Shown here: positions 40,066 through 49,922 of the stretch, piece by piece | Numbering within the stretch: position 1 is the stretch's first letter | Layout: each line of letters opens with the position of its first letter | Assembly: GCF_013870525.1 (NCBI RefSeq) | Contig: NZ_JACBXD010000053.1 | Coordinates: forward strand, 1-54,735 | DNA from: Amycolatopsis pittospori | Lineage (GTDB): Bacteria; Actinomycetota; Actinomycetes; Mycobacteriales; Pseudonocardiaceae | DNA length: 54,735 nucleotides | Reading direction: 5' to 3' | Position numbers and translations under genes: made by a program | Notes under the pieces: generated by a model | The model's database searches: none | Told to the model about the DNA's origin: nothing | The model's input: only the letters and a program-made list of their open reading frames with translations

Positions 40066-40130
40066 TTATGGGTCGTCAACGTGCACCAGCAGCGCGGGTG
40101 GCCAGGGCGCCGCGCCGTAGTCGGTCAGGG

Positions 40131-40180
40131 GGCTCGTGAGTGGTAAGGGTCGTTAGAACGACCCAAAACACTCACGACCC
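40131..40180. terminator. Hairpin after the PEBP gene, outer word GGTCGTGAGTG
   Basis: Arms 40131-40154 and 40157-40180 pair at 20 of 24 positions around a 2-nt loop. It lies 22 bp past the stop of the minus-strand PEBP gene and probably serves as its terminator. The right arm is the exact inverse of 39714-39737. Confidence 0.7.
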
Positions 40181-40201
40181 TCCGGCATCACGGAAAGTCG
40201 C

Positions 40202-40741
40202 TCAGCCCTTGTTCTCGTGCAGGGCGGTCAGCGAAGCCCGCGCGATCGCGTGGCTGAAGAGATTGAAGCCGAGGAAGGCCGGCGTAGCGTCTTCGCCGAC
40301 TTCGAGCTTCTCGACGTCGACGGCGTGCACCGTGAAGATGTAGCGGTGCGGCCCGTGCCCGGGAGGCGGGGCGGCGCCGAGGAACTGCTTCACACCTCCG
40401 TCCCCCTTCAGGGTGACGGCGCCCGCCGGAAGACCTGAGCCGGCTTCGTCGCCCGCGTTCGCCGCGAGCGCGGTCACCGAAGCGGGGATATCGAAGACCG
40501 CCCAGTGCCAGAAACCGCTCGCGGTCGGGGCGTCCGGGTCGTAGCAGGTGACGGCGAAACTCTTGGTCTCGGCGGGGAAGCCTTCCCAGGACAACTGCGG
40601 GGAACGGTCTTCGCCGCCCGCGCCGAAGATCCCCGACAGCTGGGGCGTCGGCAGGAAGCCGCCTTCCTCGATGTCGGTGCTGCTCAAGGTGAAGGCAGGC
40701 AGATCGGGCAGGAAATCGTAGGGATCGGGTGCCTGCGGCAT
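40202..40741 (-). CDS. YbhB/YbcL-type PEBP family protein
   Basis: The protein has 179 residues; AGGAGGATGC precedes the ATG at 40741. The PEBP signature is FAVTCYDPDAPTASGFWHWA-VFDIP (D-P-D-x-P and G-x-x-H), then the second block GHGPHRYIFTVHAVD. Bacterial members bind phosphate-like groups; true function unknown. No signal peptide. Confidence 0.92.
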   Translation of the reverse strand: MPQAPDPYDFLPDLPAFTLSSTDIEEGGFLPTPQLSGIFGAGGEDRSPQLSWEGFPAETKSFAVTCYDPDAPTASGFWHWAVFDIPASVTALAANAGDEAGSGLPAGAVTLKGDGGVKQFLGAAPPPGHGPHRYIFTVHAVDVEKLEVGEDATPAFLGFNLFSHAIARASLTALHENKG

Positions 40742-40902
40742 GCATCCTCCTGGTCGTGGAACCGGTGACCCCGCCAGGTTAAGACCCCGAGAACCCCGGC
40801 GCGGGTTCAGGGACGAACCCGGGGGTTACCCCTATGTTCAGCCCGCCGCGCTGGCCTTAGCGTCGAGACACACGAAAACCTGCTCTGGAGGGACTCAAGA
40901 CC

Positions 40903-41670
40903 ATGGCGCGCCCACTCCTCGCAATCGGAGGCATCGCCTTGATCGGCGTCGGTGTCCTCACCGGCCTCGGCTGGTGGTGGCCGTCCGACGCGGAGGCGAC
41001 CGCCGAGGTGACCCAGTCGATCAAGAGCGTCCGCGTCGACAACGACGAGGGCGCGGTCAAGATCCGCACGGGCGAAGGCACGGTGAAGGTCCGCCAGGAG
41101 TTCTCCTACCGCTGGAACAAGCCGGGCGACGCCTACCGTGTGGAAGGCGACACCCTGGTCCTCACCGGCTGCGGGAGCAACTGCGAGGTCGACTACGACG
41201 TGGTCGTCCCGGCGGGCATCCCGGTCACGGGCCGGGTCGACTCCGGGTCCGTCGAGATCGCCGGAGTGTCCACTGTGGATATCACGGTCGACTCCGGTCG
41301 TGTCGACGTGCGAGACGTCCCTGGCACGGTGAAGGTCAAGGCCGACTCCGGTCGTGTCGAGCTCAAGAACATCGGCCAGACCGCCACCGTCGACGCGAGT
41401 TCCGGTTCGGTCAAGGGCGAGCGGCTCGGCGGCGACGTGAACGTGCACGCCGACAGCGGCCGCATCGAGCTCGAACTGGTCAAGACGGCCAATGTCACCG
41501 CACGGAGCGACAGCGGCTCGATCGAACTCACCGTCCCGCGGGGCGACTACAACGTCAGCGGCACCACCGACAGCGGCAGCCGTGACATCGACGTGAACCA
41601 GTCCGGTTCGGCCCAGTACAAACTCGATCTCAACACCGACAGCGGAAGCGTCAAGGTCAACGCGGCCTGA
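40903..41670 (+). CDS. DUF4097-type beta-repeat membrane-anchored protein
   Basis: The protein has 255 residues. One N-terminal membrane helix (LLAIGGIALIGVGVLTGLGW) is followed by an outside domain of repeated strands: VTGRVDSGSVEIAGVSTVDI, TVDSGRVDVRDVPGTVKVKA, DSGRVELKNIG, SSGSVKGERLGGDVNVHADS. The D-S-G-x-[VI]-[DE]-[VL] repeat is that of DUF4097 (adhesin/bactofilin-like beta-solenoid). A lone Cys pair (GCGSNCEV) sits before the repeats. RBS CTGGAGGGACT precedes the start. Confidence 0.85.
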   Translation: MARPLLAIGGIALIGVGVLTGLGWWWPSDAEATAEVTQSIKSVRVDNDEGAVKIRTGEGTVKVRQEFSYRWNKPGDAYRVEGDTLVLTGCGSNCEVDYDVVVPAGIPVTGRVDSGSVEIAGVSTVDITVDSGRVDVRDVPGTVKVKADSGRVELKNIGQTATVDASSGSVKGERLGGDVNVHADSGRIELELVKTANVTARSDSGSIELTVPRGDYNVSGTTDSGSRDIDVNQSGSAQYKLDLNTDSGSVKVNAA

Positions 41671-41700
41671 CGCGATTTCAATCGGGGGAAACACTTTCTC

Positions 41701-42372
41701 ATGGGGAACAAGGAGAAGCGCGTCCTCGGCGCGCTCGCACTCGGCGCGCTGACGGCCTTCGGGATCGTCGGCTGCGCGGGCGAAGGCCGCGAGACGCTGA
41801 AGGACGGCGAGCCCGTCACCGAGCAGATCACCGCCGTCCGGGTCGACGTCCCGGTCGGCGGGGTCACGCTCCGGGTCGAAGACGGCGCACCGGTTTCGTT
41901 GCGTCGCGAAGTCACTTACACCGGGCGGAATCCCGGCAAGACGCACAGTGTCGAGAACGGCACGCTGGTCCTCGGCGGCTGTAGCCAGTGCGGCGTGGAT
42001 TACGAGGTCGTGGTCCCGCGTGAACTGGCGATCTCCGGCGGCATCGGCACCGGCAAGATCACGCTGACCCGCGCGGCTTCGGTCGATCTGCACGGCGACG
42101 TCGGCGACCTCAAGGTCCAGAGCTCGTCCGGTCCCGTGCGGTTGAGCACCGGTACCGGCGACATCGAGGTCGGCCTGGCGAAGCCCGGCGCCGTGACCGC
42201 GAACGCCGAGGTCGGGAAGGTCACCGTCACGGTGCCCGACGGCGCGTACCAGGTCCGCGCGAACGCCGAGGTCGGCACGGTCGAGACCGTCGGCGTGCGG
42301 CAGGACCAGGCCTCACCGAACGTCCTGGACCTCAAGTCCGGCACCGGCTCCGTCACGGTCCGGCCCGCATGA
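41701..42372 (+). CDS. DUF4097-like lipoprotein
   Basis: The protein has 223 residues. A lipoprotein signal peptide with lipobox IVGC (GALTAFGIVGCAGEGRET) leads to a domain parallel to the preceding protein: AVRVDVPVGGVTLRVEDGAP, a Cys pair (GGCSQCGVDYEVVVP), then repeats GGIGTGKITLTRAASVDLHG and SGPVRLSTGTGDIEVGLAKP. The two neighbours share the GC-x-x-C-x-V-D-Y-[DE]-V-V-V-P block, so they are paralogues. The stop overlaps the next start (ATGA). Confidence 0.83.
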   Translation: MGNKEKRVLGALALGALTAFGIVGCAGEGRETLKDGEPVTEQITAVRVDVPVGGVTLRVEDGAPVSLRREVTYTGRNPGKTHSVENGTLVLGGCSQCGVDYEVVVPRELAISGGIGTGKITLTRAASVDLHGDVGDLKVQSSSGPVRLSTGTGDIEVGLAKPGAVTANAEVGKVTVTVPDGAYQVRANAEVGTVETVGVRQDQASPNVLDLKSGTGSVTVRPA

Positions 42373-43787
42373 GGACGAAGGCGCTCGCCGCGGTCACCGC
42401 GCTGACCCTCCTGCCGCTTTCCGCGCTGCCGGCCTCCGCCGCGCCGCGGATCGACTGGAAACCGTGCGCGACCGAGTACGCGCCGACGCTGGAATGTGCG
42501 AGCCTCCAGGTGAACGGCACGATCTCGATCGCGTTGGCGAAGCTGCCCGCGACCGATCCCGCGCGCCGGATCGGCTCCCTGCTGACGAACCCGGGCGGTC
42601 CGGGCGGTGCCGGGGTCACCGTGCTCAAGTACGGCGGTCGCGGTTTCGCTTTGGACAGGCCGGAAATGGCCGAGGTGCGGCAGCGGTTCGACGTCATCGG
42701 ATTCGACCCGCGCGGCGTCGGGGACAGCAAGCCGGCGATCACCTGCGGACCGGACTTCCACGATCCGGCGATCAGCCGTTTCCCGCGCAGTCGCGCGGAG
42801 TACGACCGGTTCCTCGCGTACAACCGCGTGTCGGGTGCGGAGTGCCTCAAGCGGACCGGTCCGGAACTGTCCCGGATGGACACCTGGAACGCGGCCGACG
42901 ACATCGAGTCGATCCGGGCCGCGCTGGGTGAGCCGAAGGTCAACTGGCTCGGCGTCTCCTACGGTTCCGAACTCGGCGCCGTATACGCGGAGAAGTATCC
43001 GAAGCGCATCCGCACGATGGTGCTCGACGGCGCCATCGACCACTCGGTGCCGACACGGAAGGCGATCCTCGACGAGGCCATCGCGACCGAAGGCGCTCTC
43101 CGGGACTTCGCCAAGTGGTGCACGACGTCGGACGAGTGCGCGCTTCGCGGCAAGGACGTCCTCGCGACCTACGACGACCTGATGGCGACTCCGGGCGGAG
43201 TCCCGTCGAAGGAACTCGGGCGGAACGTGACGGCCGAAGAGATGGCGGCCGGCTTGTACGGCTCGATCATCCTGCCGATGTTCTGGCCGGAGCTGAGCAA
43301 GGCCGTCTCGGCCGCGACGGCGGAGAAGCCGGACGCTTCGGGACTGCTGCCCTACTCGCAGCTGGACCCGTCGTACGGCGCGTACCGCGCGATCGGCTGC
43401 CACGACTTCGGTCCCGCCTTCACCGGGTACGCCGACATGAGGGTGATGCAGGGGCTGGTCAAGGCCGTCGCCCCGCACAGCTGGCGGTACTCGGAGTTCT
43501 GGGACATCGCGAGCGGCTGCGCGGGCTGGCCCGTCGCCCCGGCGTACCCGCCTCGGCCGCAGAAGGTCCGCGGCGCGGCACCGATCCTCGTGGTCGGTGG
43601 CGAACACGATCCGGCGACGCCGCTGGTGTGGGCGAAGGGGCTCGCGCGGAACATCGAGAACTCGGCGTTGCTGGTCGACGCCGGCTACGGGCACACCGGG
43701 CTGCTCAACTCGGCCTGCGTGCGCACCCAAGAGGTGAAGTACCTGGTGAGCGGGGTCACACCCACTCCGGGCACGGTCTGCCGATGA
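42369..43787 (+). CDS. Secreted alpha/beta hydrolase, tripeptidyl-aminopeptidase (SlpD/E) type
   Basis: The protein has 472 residues with a signal peptide (ALAAVTALTLLPLSALPASA). N-terminal pattern LLTNPGGPGGAGVTVL, FDVIGFDPRGVGDSKP, the nucleophile elbow WLGVSYGSELGAVYAEKYP (G-V-S-Y-G-S), the acid in VVGGEHDPATPLVWA and the C-terminal His in DAGYGHTGLLNSACV complete the triad. A C-terminal TAP-like domain is present. It should release peptides from protein N termini outside the cell. It overlaps the lipoprotein gene by 4 bp and is in the same operon. Confidence 0.92.
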   Translation: MRTKALAAVTALTLLPLSALPASAAPRIDWKPCATEYAPTLECASLQVNGTISIALAKLPATDPARRIGSLLTNPGGPGGAGVTVLKYGGRGFALDRPEMAEVRQRFDVIGFDPRGVGDSKPAITCGPDFHDPAISRFPRSRAEYDRFLAYNRVSGAECLKRTGPELSRMDTWNAADDIESIRAALGEPKVNWLGVSYGSELGAVYAEKYPKRIRTMVLDGAIDHSVPTRKAILDEAIATEGALRDFAKWCTTSDECALRGKDVLATYDDLMATPGGVPSKELGRNVTAEEMAAGLYGSIILPMFWPELSKAVSAATAEKPDASGLLPYSQLDPSYGAYRAIGCHDFGPAFTGYADMRVMQGLVKAVAPHSWRYSEFWDIASGCAGWPVAPAYPPRPQKVRGAAPILVVGGEHDPATPLVWAKGLARNIENSALLVDAGYGHTGLLNSACVRTQEVKYLVSGVTPTPGTVCR

Positions 43788-43808
43788 CCCGGGAACAAGA
43801 ACCCCGGG
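43785..43808. terminator. Hairpin at the end of the peptidase gene
   Basis: GACCCGGG and CCCGGGTC form 8-bp arms around an 8-9-nt loop straight after the stop codon at 43787. A third copy of the GACCCGGG word follows at 43818-43825. Confidence 0.55.
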
Positions 43809-43831
43809 TCGCTCGTTGACCCGGGTACAAG

Positions 43832-43852
43832 GTTGAGTGCAGGCGGCTCAAG
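43832..43852 (+). promoter_or_regulatory. HAIR box 1 (HspR operator)
   Basis: GTTGAGT-GCAGGCG-GCTCAAG matches the HAIR consensus CTTGAGT-N7-ACTCAAG with one change per arm. It lies just upstream of a -35-like TTGACG (43859-43864). Confidence 0.8.
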
Positions 43853-43858
43853 TCCAGC

Positions 43859-43886
43859 TTGACGGAAGCCGCACCATCCCGATAGA
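43859..43886 (+). promoter_or_regulatory. dnaKp: Putative dnaK promoter
   Basis: TTGACG (43859-43864) and GATAGA (43881-43886) are separated by 16 bp, about 70 bp before the dnaK start. The promoter lies between the two HAIR boxes. Confidence 0.6.
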
Positions 43887-43887
43887 A

Positions 43888-43908
43888 CTTGCGTGGACCC
43901 CACTCAAG
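43888..43908 (+). promoter_or_regulatory. HAIR box 2 (HspR operator)
   Basis: CTTGCGT-GGACCCC-ACTCAAG matches the HAIR consensus with one change. It starts 2 bp after the -10 box, a position that would block RNA polymerase. Confidence 0.82.
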
Positions 43909-43952
43909 GTGGGGCAGAACGTGCAGGTCACGAATAGCAGGAGGAAGACACC

Positions 43953-45826
<1,874 letters not shown>

Positions 45827-45830
<4 letters not shown>

Positions 45831-46588
45831 CCGAACGCTACGACGAAACCGCGGGCCGGGGCCCGGAGGAACCGGTGGTCGTGCGGGATCGGCGGCGGAT
45901 CGATCCGCTGACCGGTGAGGTCCGCCAGGCCGCCCCGGCCGCCGAACCCCAGGACGGCCCGAAGCACGCCGCCCCCGCCGAAGAGTCGGCCCCGCCGGCC
46001 GCCCCCGCCGAGCCCGCGACCCACGCGGGCCCCGGCCTCGGGGACTCCATTGTGGACGATTCGGTGTCGGTGGCCACCGGTCTGGAGAAGGAGCTGGCGG
46101 AACGCACCGCGGACCTCCAGCGTCTCCAGGCGGAGTACGCCAACTACCGCAAGCGCGTGGACCGCGACCGCGAGCAGGTCGTCTCCGCCGCGAAGGCGTC
46201 GGTCGTCGGTGACCTGCTCCCGCTGCTCGACGACCTCGAGCGCGCGGAGCAGCACGGCGATCTGACGGGCGCTTTCAAGGCGGTCGGCGAGAAGCTGGTC
46301 GGCAGCCTGCAGCGGTCCGGTCTGGAACCGTTCGGCACCGAGGGCGAGCCCTTCGACCCGAGCGTGCACGAGGCCGTCCAGCACAGCACGTCGCCGGAGG
46401 TCGCGGGCCCGACGGTCACCACGGTCATGCGCCGCGGTTACCGCTTCGGCGAGCGCGTCCTGCGCGCCGCCCTGGTCGGGGTCACCGATCACGAGCCGGG
46501 CTCCGCACCCGCGGAGACCCCGGTGGACCCGCCCGTGGGCGGCGAGCTGCCGCTCGACGGCGAGCTCTTCGATGAGAACAACCGCTGA
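45827..46588 (+). CDS. grpE: Nucleotide exchange factor GrpE
   Basis: The protein has 253 residues from the GTG at 45827. The first ~75 residues are Pro/Ala-rich. A long helix (LEKELAERTADLQRLQAEYA-NYRKRVDRDREQV) carries dimerisation, and a beta-wing domain ends with the GrpE signature (EAVQHSTSPEVAGPTVTTVM-RRGYRFGERVLRAALV). It releases ADP from DnaK. Translationally coupled to dnaK. Confidence 0.96.
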
Positions 46589-46621
46589 TCGGCGAGACGG
46601 CGTGAAAGGAGGAGACGTTCG

Positions 46622-47800
46622 GTGAGCGCACGGGAATGGATCGGTAAGGACTTCTACCGTGAACTGGGCGTCTCCTCCGACGCCACCGCGGACGAGATCA
46701 AGAAGGCCTATCGCAAGCTGGCCAAGGAGAACCACCCCGACGCCAACGCGGGCAACGCGGAGGCGGAGAAGAAGTTCAAGGCGGTTTCCGAGGCCTACGG
46801 CGTGCTTTCCGACACGTCCAAGCGCAAGGAGTACGACGAGGCACGGCGCCTCTTCGGCTCCGGCGGTCCTGGTGGCTTCGGCTTCCCGGGCGGTGGCGCC
46901 GGTGGCGGCGGGTTCGACGTCGGCGACATCTTCGGCCAGTCGGGTGGTCAGCAGCAGGCCGGTTTCGGCGGGCTCGGCGACATCCTCGGCGGTCTCTTCG
47001 GCCGCCGCGGTGGTGCGGCCGGTGCCACGGCGAACCGCCCGCAGCGCGGCGCGGACGTGGAGACCGACGTCCGGATCGACTTCACCGAGGCGGTCAAGGG
47101 CGCGACCCTGCCGCTGAGGCTGTCGAGCCCGGCGACCTGTTCCACCTGCGGCGGGAACGGCGCGAAGCCGGGGACCTCCCCGAGGACGTGTTCGACCTGT
47201 CAGGGAAGTGGGCTGGTCAGCCGGAGCCAGGGCGCGTTCGCCTTCTCCGAGCCGTGCCGCGACTGCCGCGGCCGCGGCACGATCATCGACGACCCCTGTC
47301 CGGAATGCGCGGGCGAGGGCATCAGCACCCGCACCCGCACGCTGACCGTGCGGATCCCGCCGGGCGTCGCCGACGACCAGCGGATCCGGTTGGCGGGCCA
47401 GGGTGAACCGGGCCGCGGTGGCGCGCAGCCGGGCGACCTGTACGTCCGCGTGCATGTCGCGCCGCACGCGATTTTCGGGCGGCAGAACCTCGATCTGACG
47501 ATCACCGTGCCGGTGTCCTTCGCGGAACTGGCCCTCGGCGGCACGATCACCGTGCCGACGCTGGAGGGCAAGGTCTCCCTGAAGGTGCCGCAGGGTACGG
47601 CGAGTGGTCGCGTGCTTCGCGTGCGCGGCAAGGGAATCGCGAAGAGGGATGGCGCTCAGGGCGATCTGCTGGTCACCCTGCAGGCCGCCATTCCGTCCAA
47701 ATTGGACGACAAGGCCCGTGAAGCCTTGGAGGCCTACGCGGAGGCCATGTCCGAGCACGATCCGCGACCGGAGATCACCGAACTTCTCGAAGGCAGGTGA
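46622..47800 (+). CDS. dnaJ: Co-chaperone DnaJ (Hsp40)
   Basis: The protein has 392 residues from the GTG at 46622 with RBS AAAGGAGGAGA. J-domain with HPD (AKENHPDANAGNAEAEKKFK), a Gly/Phe region (FGSGGPGGFGFPGGG), four zinc repeats (CSTCGGNG, CSTCQGSG, CRDCRGRG, CPECAGEG) and the C-terminal substrate domain (LDLTITVPVSFAELALGGTI). It delivers substrates to DnaK. This is the dnaJ1-type copy of the operon. Confidence 0.97.
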   Translation: MSAREWIGKDFYRELGVSSDATADEIKKAYRKLAKENHPDANAGNAEAEKKFKAVSEAYGVLSDTSKRKEYDEARRLFGSGGPGGFGFPGGGAGGGGFDVGDIFGQSGGQQQAGFGGLGDILGGLFGRRGGAAGATANRPQRGADVETDVRIDFTEAVKGATLPLRLSSPATCSTCGGNGAKPGTSPRTCSTCQGSGLVSRSQGAFAFSEPCRDCRGRGTIIDDPCPECAGEGISTRTRTLTVRIPPGVADDQRIRLAGQGEPGRGGAQPGDLYVRVHVAPHAIFGRQNLDLTITVPVSFAELALGGTITVPTLEGKVSLKVPQGTASGRVLRVRGKGIAKRDGAQGDLLVTLQAAIPSKLDDKAREALEAYAEAMSEHDPRPEITELLEGR

Positions 47801-48237
47801 GCGCGATGTTCGGCGGGCTGCCGCATGGCGCGGACGAGGACACCCCGGTGTTCGTCATTTCGGTGGCGGCACAGCTCTCCGGCCTGCACGCGCAGACCCT
47901 GCGGTCGTACGACCGGCAGGGGCTCGTGTCGCCGGGCCGGACCTCCGGCGGTGGACGTCGTTACTCGATGCGGGACATCGCGTTGCTGCGCGAAGTGCAG
48001 CGACTGTCCCAAGAGGACGGTGTCAACCTCGCCGGCATCAAGCGGATCATCGAGCTGGAGAACCAGGTCGACGCCCTCCGCGACAGGATCGCCGAACTGA
48101 CCGAAGAACTGTCGGCCGCGTACATCACCGCCGAACAGACGGCCGCGGCCGTGCACGCCTCCTACCGCAAGGACCTCGTGCCCCTGCGGCAGCAGACCGC
48201 GCTCGTGGTGTGGAAACCCAAACCGCGCCGCCGCTGA
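47797..48237 (+). CDS. hspR: HspR, MerR-family heat-shock repressor
   Basis: The protein has 146 residues. GTG 47797 overlaps the dnaJ stop (GTGA). The MerR HTH is VFVISVAAQLSGLHAQTLRS-YDRQGLVSPGRTSGGGRRYS, followed by MRDIALLREVQRLSQEDGVN and a coiled-coil (LENQVDALRDRIAELTEEL). It binds the two HAIR boxes at 43832 and 43888 with DnaK as co-repressor, giving feedback control. The C terminus is basic (VVWKPKPRRR). Confidence 0.95.
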   Translation: MSAMFGGLPHGADEDTPVFVISVAAQLSGLHAQTLRSYDRQGLVSPGRTSGGGRRYSMRDIALLREVQRLSQEDGVNLAGIKRIIELENQVDALRDRIAELTEELSAAYITAEQTAAAVHASYRKDLVPLRQQTALVVWKPKPRRR

Positions 48238-48246
48238 TCCTCGAAG

Positions 48247-48299
48247 TGTCATAAGGGTCCCCATAGGACGGAATTCGTCCGATGGGGACCCTTATGACA
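48247..48299. terminator. Long hairpin after the dnaK operon, 24-bp arms (one mismatch)
   Basis: Arms 48247-48270 and 48276-48299 with a 5-nt loop (GAATT) pair except at one position. It lies 9 bp past the hspR stop, between convergent genes, and probably terminates the operon. Outer word TGTCATAAGGGTCC. Confidence 0.85.
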
Positions 48300-48309
48300 T
48301 GACCGGGAG

Positions 48310-48915
48310 TTACTGGCCGGGGACCAGTGTCCGGATCTGCTGGACCTCACCGGTACGCGAATCCATGATCCGCTGGGCGAGGGCCTTCGCTTCCGGGTTC
48401 TTGCCGTCCTTCAGTTCCGTCCTCGCCAGCGCGACCCCGTTGTGCTGGTGGGCCACGAAGATGTCGGCGAAGTCGAGCGAGAAGTCCTTGCCATCCTTTT
48501 TGGACAGTGCTTCGAGCAGGCCCTTGTCCGTGAGTCCGTCGCCACCGTGGTGATGGTGCGCGTGCGGGTCCATCGAGCCGGTCTCGGGTTTGCCCCAGGA
48601 CTTCAGCCAGTTCCGCATGTCGGCGGACTCGGTCTGCTGCGTCGCCTCGATGGCCGCCGCGAGATCCTTGAGCTGCTGTTGCTGCGCCTGCTTGGCGTGC
48701 ACCAGCTTGACGATCTCCACACCCTGGTTGTTGTGGGCGATCATCATCTGCAGGAACATCACGTCGGCGTCGTTGTACTCCGCGGACGCCGGGGTACCCG
48801 CGGCCGACTGGGGGACCGGGGAGATCGGGGCGCCGGCGGTGGTGGGTGAGCCATCACCGGTCCCGCAGCCCGCGAGGGCCACGAGACCGGCGACGAGAAT
48901 CAGGCCGAACTTCAC
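48310..48915 (-). CDS. DUF305 lipoprotein
   Basis: The protein has 201 residues. A lipoprotein signal peptide with LAGC (LILVAGLVALAGCGTGDG) is followed by two DUF305 four-helix halves: YNDADVMFLQMMIAHNNQGV with Met/His-rich helix and FSLDFADIFVAHQHNGVALA. The DPHAHHHHGG loop between halves is rich in His. Members are implicated in copper or metal handling at the envelope; here the His/Met content supports metal binding. No metal-transport gene is adjacent. Confidence 0.9.
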   Translation of the reverse strand: MKFGLILVAGLVALAGCGTGDGSPTTAGAPISPVPQSAAGTPASAEYNDADVMFLQMMIAHNNQGVEIVKLVHAKQAQQQQLKDLAAAIEATQQTESADMRNWLKSWGKPETGSMDPHAHHHHGGDGLTDKGLLEALSKKDGKDFSLDFADIFVAHQHNGVALARTELKDGKNPEAKALAQRIMDSRTGEVQQIRTLVPGQ

Positions 48916-48961
48916 TGGCGGGTCCCTTCTTTGCGTCGCCGGAGAACTCCACCGGAAGGTG

Positions 48962-49007
48962 GTCGTGAGTGGCGATTCGGGTTCTAACCCGAATCGCCAC
49001 TCACGAC
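48962..49007. terminator. Long hairpin, 22-bp perfect arms, after the LPMO gene
   Basis: Arms 48962-48983 and 48986-49007 are perfect with a 2-nt loop. Outer word GTCGTGAGTGGCG, shared in its start with the hairpins at 39714 and 40131. It lies 4 bp past the LPMO stop. Confidence 0.88.
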
Positions 49008-49011
49008 TCTG

Positions 49012-49764
49012 TCACTGCTTGGTCCACAGAGCCGGGGTGTTCGGCGGTTCCCAGCCCTGGATCGCCGTATGCGCCAGCTGGCACCGGTAGCTCGCGCCGC
49101 CGTAGGTGACCGTGCTGCCGACCGTGTACGCCGTCCCGGCCGCCCAGGTGCCGCCGGCGGGCGGGTTACTGGTGCTGGTCGGGGGATTCTGCGTCGTCGG
49201 TGGGTTGCTGGTGGTCGGCGGGTTGCTCGTGGTGGGCGGGTTCCCGCCGCCGATCTGCAGGTCGATGCAGCTGTAGAAGGCCATCGGCGTATCCGCGATG
49301 TTCCAGATGGCGAGCACCTTCTGGCGGCCGCTGAAGCCGCTCAGGTTCACCGTGTGCGACGTCGGGTCCTTGGGCGCGGAGTTGTTCCCGCTGATGTCGG
49401 CGACCTTGGTGCCGCCGATGTAGTACTCGTAGTTCGTGGTCCGGTGGTAGGCGGTGAACTTCCAGTTGAAGGTCACGCTGTTGCCGACCGAAGCGGCGGG
49501 CCACGGCTTCGATTCGTCGTTGAGCTGCGCGAACCCCGGAAGGCCGCCGTTGCAGCTGCGGAGCCCCTTGGGGCCCTCGACGCTCTGGGGTTCGTAGACG
49601 ATGCTGCCGCAGCCAGTGACCTTGCCCTGGGCGCAGTTCGCCTGGCGGCTGGGTGGGGACAGCACGTAGCCGTGCGCGCTGGCCACCTGAGGGATGGCCA
49701 CGATGGCGATCGGGGCGAGGATCGCACCGGCGGCGGCTGCCACGAGTTTACGTTTGACGGTCAT
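49012..49764 (-). CDS. Secreted AA10 lytic polysaccharide monooxygenase with CBM5/12
   Basis: The protein has 250 residues. The signal peptide ends VASA before His31, so the mature enzyme starts HGYVLSPPSRQANC with the N-terminal His of the copper histidine brace. The second brace His is in NWKFTAYHRTTNYEYYI and the axial Phe region is AIWNIADTPMAFYSC. A Pro/Thr linker (NPPTTSNPPTT repeats) joins a C-terminal chitin-type CBM5/12 (WAAGTAYTVGSTVTYGGASY). It oxidises chitin chains outside the cell. The upstream DasR-like site points to N-acetylglucosamine control. Confidence 0.93.
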   Translation of the reverse strand: MTVKRKLVAAAAGAILAPIAIVAIPQVASAHGYVLSPPSRQANCAQGKVTGCGSIVYEPQSVEGPKGLRSCNGGLPGFAQLNDESKPWPAASVGNSVTFNWKFTAYHRTTNYEYYIGGTKVADISGNNSAPKDPTSHTVNLSGFSGRQKVLAIWNIADTPMAFYSCIDLQIGGGNPPTTSNPPTTSNPPTTQNPPTSTSNPPAGGTWAAGTAYTVGSTVTYGGASYRCQLAHTAIQGWEPPNTPALWTKQ

Positions 49765-49812
49765 GCCGGCTCCTGGGATGGAACGACGGTGTTCCCGTGA
49801 GGGGGAGCAATG

Positions 49813-49824
49813 TGGTCTAGACCA
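49813..49824. promoter_or_regulatory. DasR-type operator (dre)
   Basis: TGGTCTAGACCA is a perfect 12-bp palindrome identical in core to the DasR consensus A[CG]TGGTCTAGACCA[CG]T. It lies 49-60 bp upstream of the LPMO start. Confidence 0.82.
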
Positions 49825-49922
49825 TAAATCCGACGGTGACCGCGGTCAATGATTCACAGACCTACTGCTGCGTAAAGCCCAGGTATAACAGCCGAACGGC
49901 CTAATACGAAGGAAGGCCGGGA

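Larger units (their letters stand above)
39693..40201. other. Gene-free cluster of nested palindromes (509 bp)
   Basis: No supported gene. It holds, in order: a word repeated in inverse at the far end (39714-39737 versus 40157-40180, 24 bp perfect); a palindrome GTAGGTACCTAC (39753-39764); six 16-bp cores at 21-bp spacing (39780-39906); a repeated GCCAACCGGGTC (39741, 39956); a 24-bp-arm hairpin (40011-40065); and a terminal hairpin (40131-40180). Reading frames through it are low-complexity and spurious. Confidence 0.75.
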
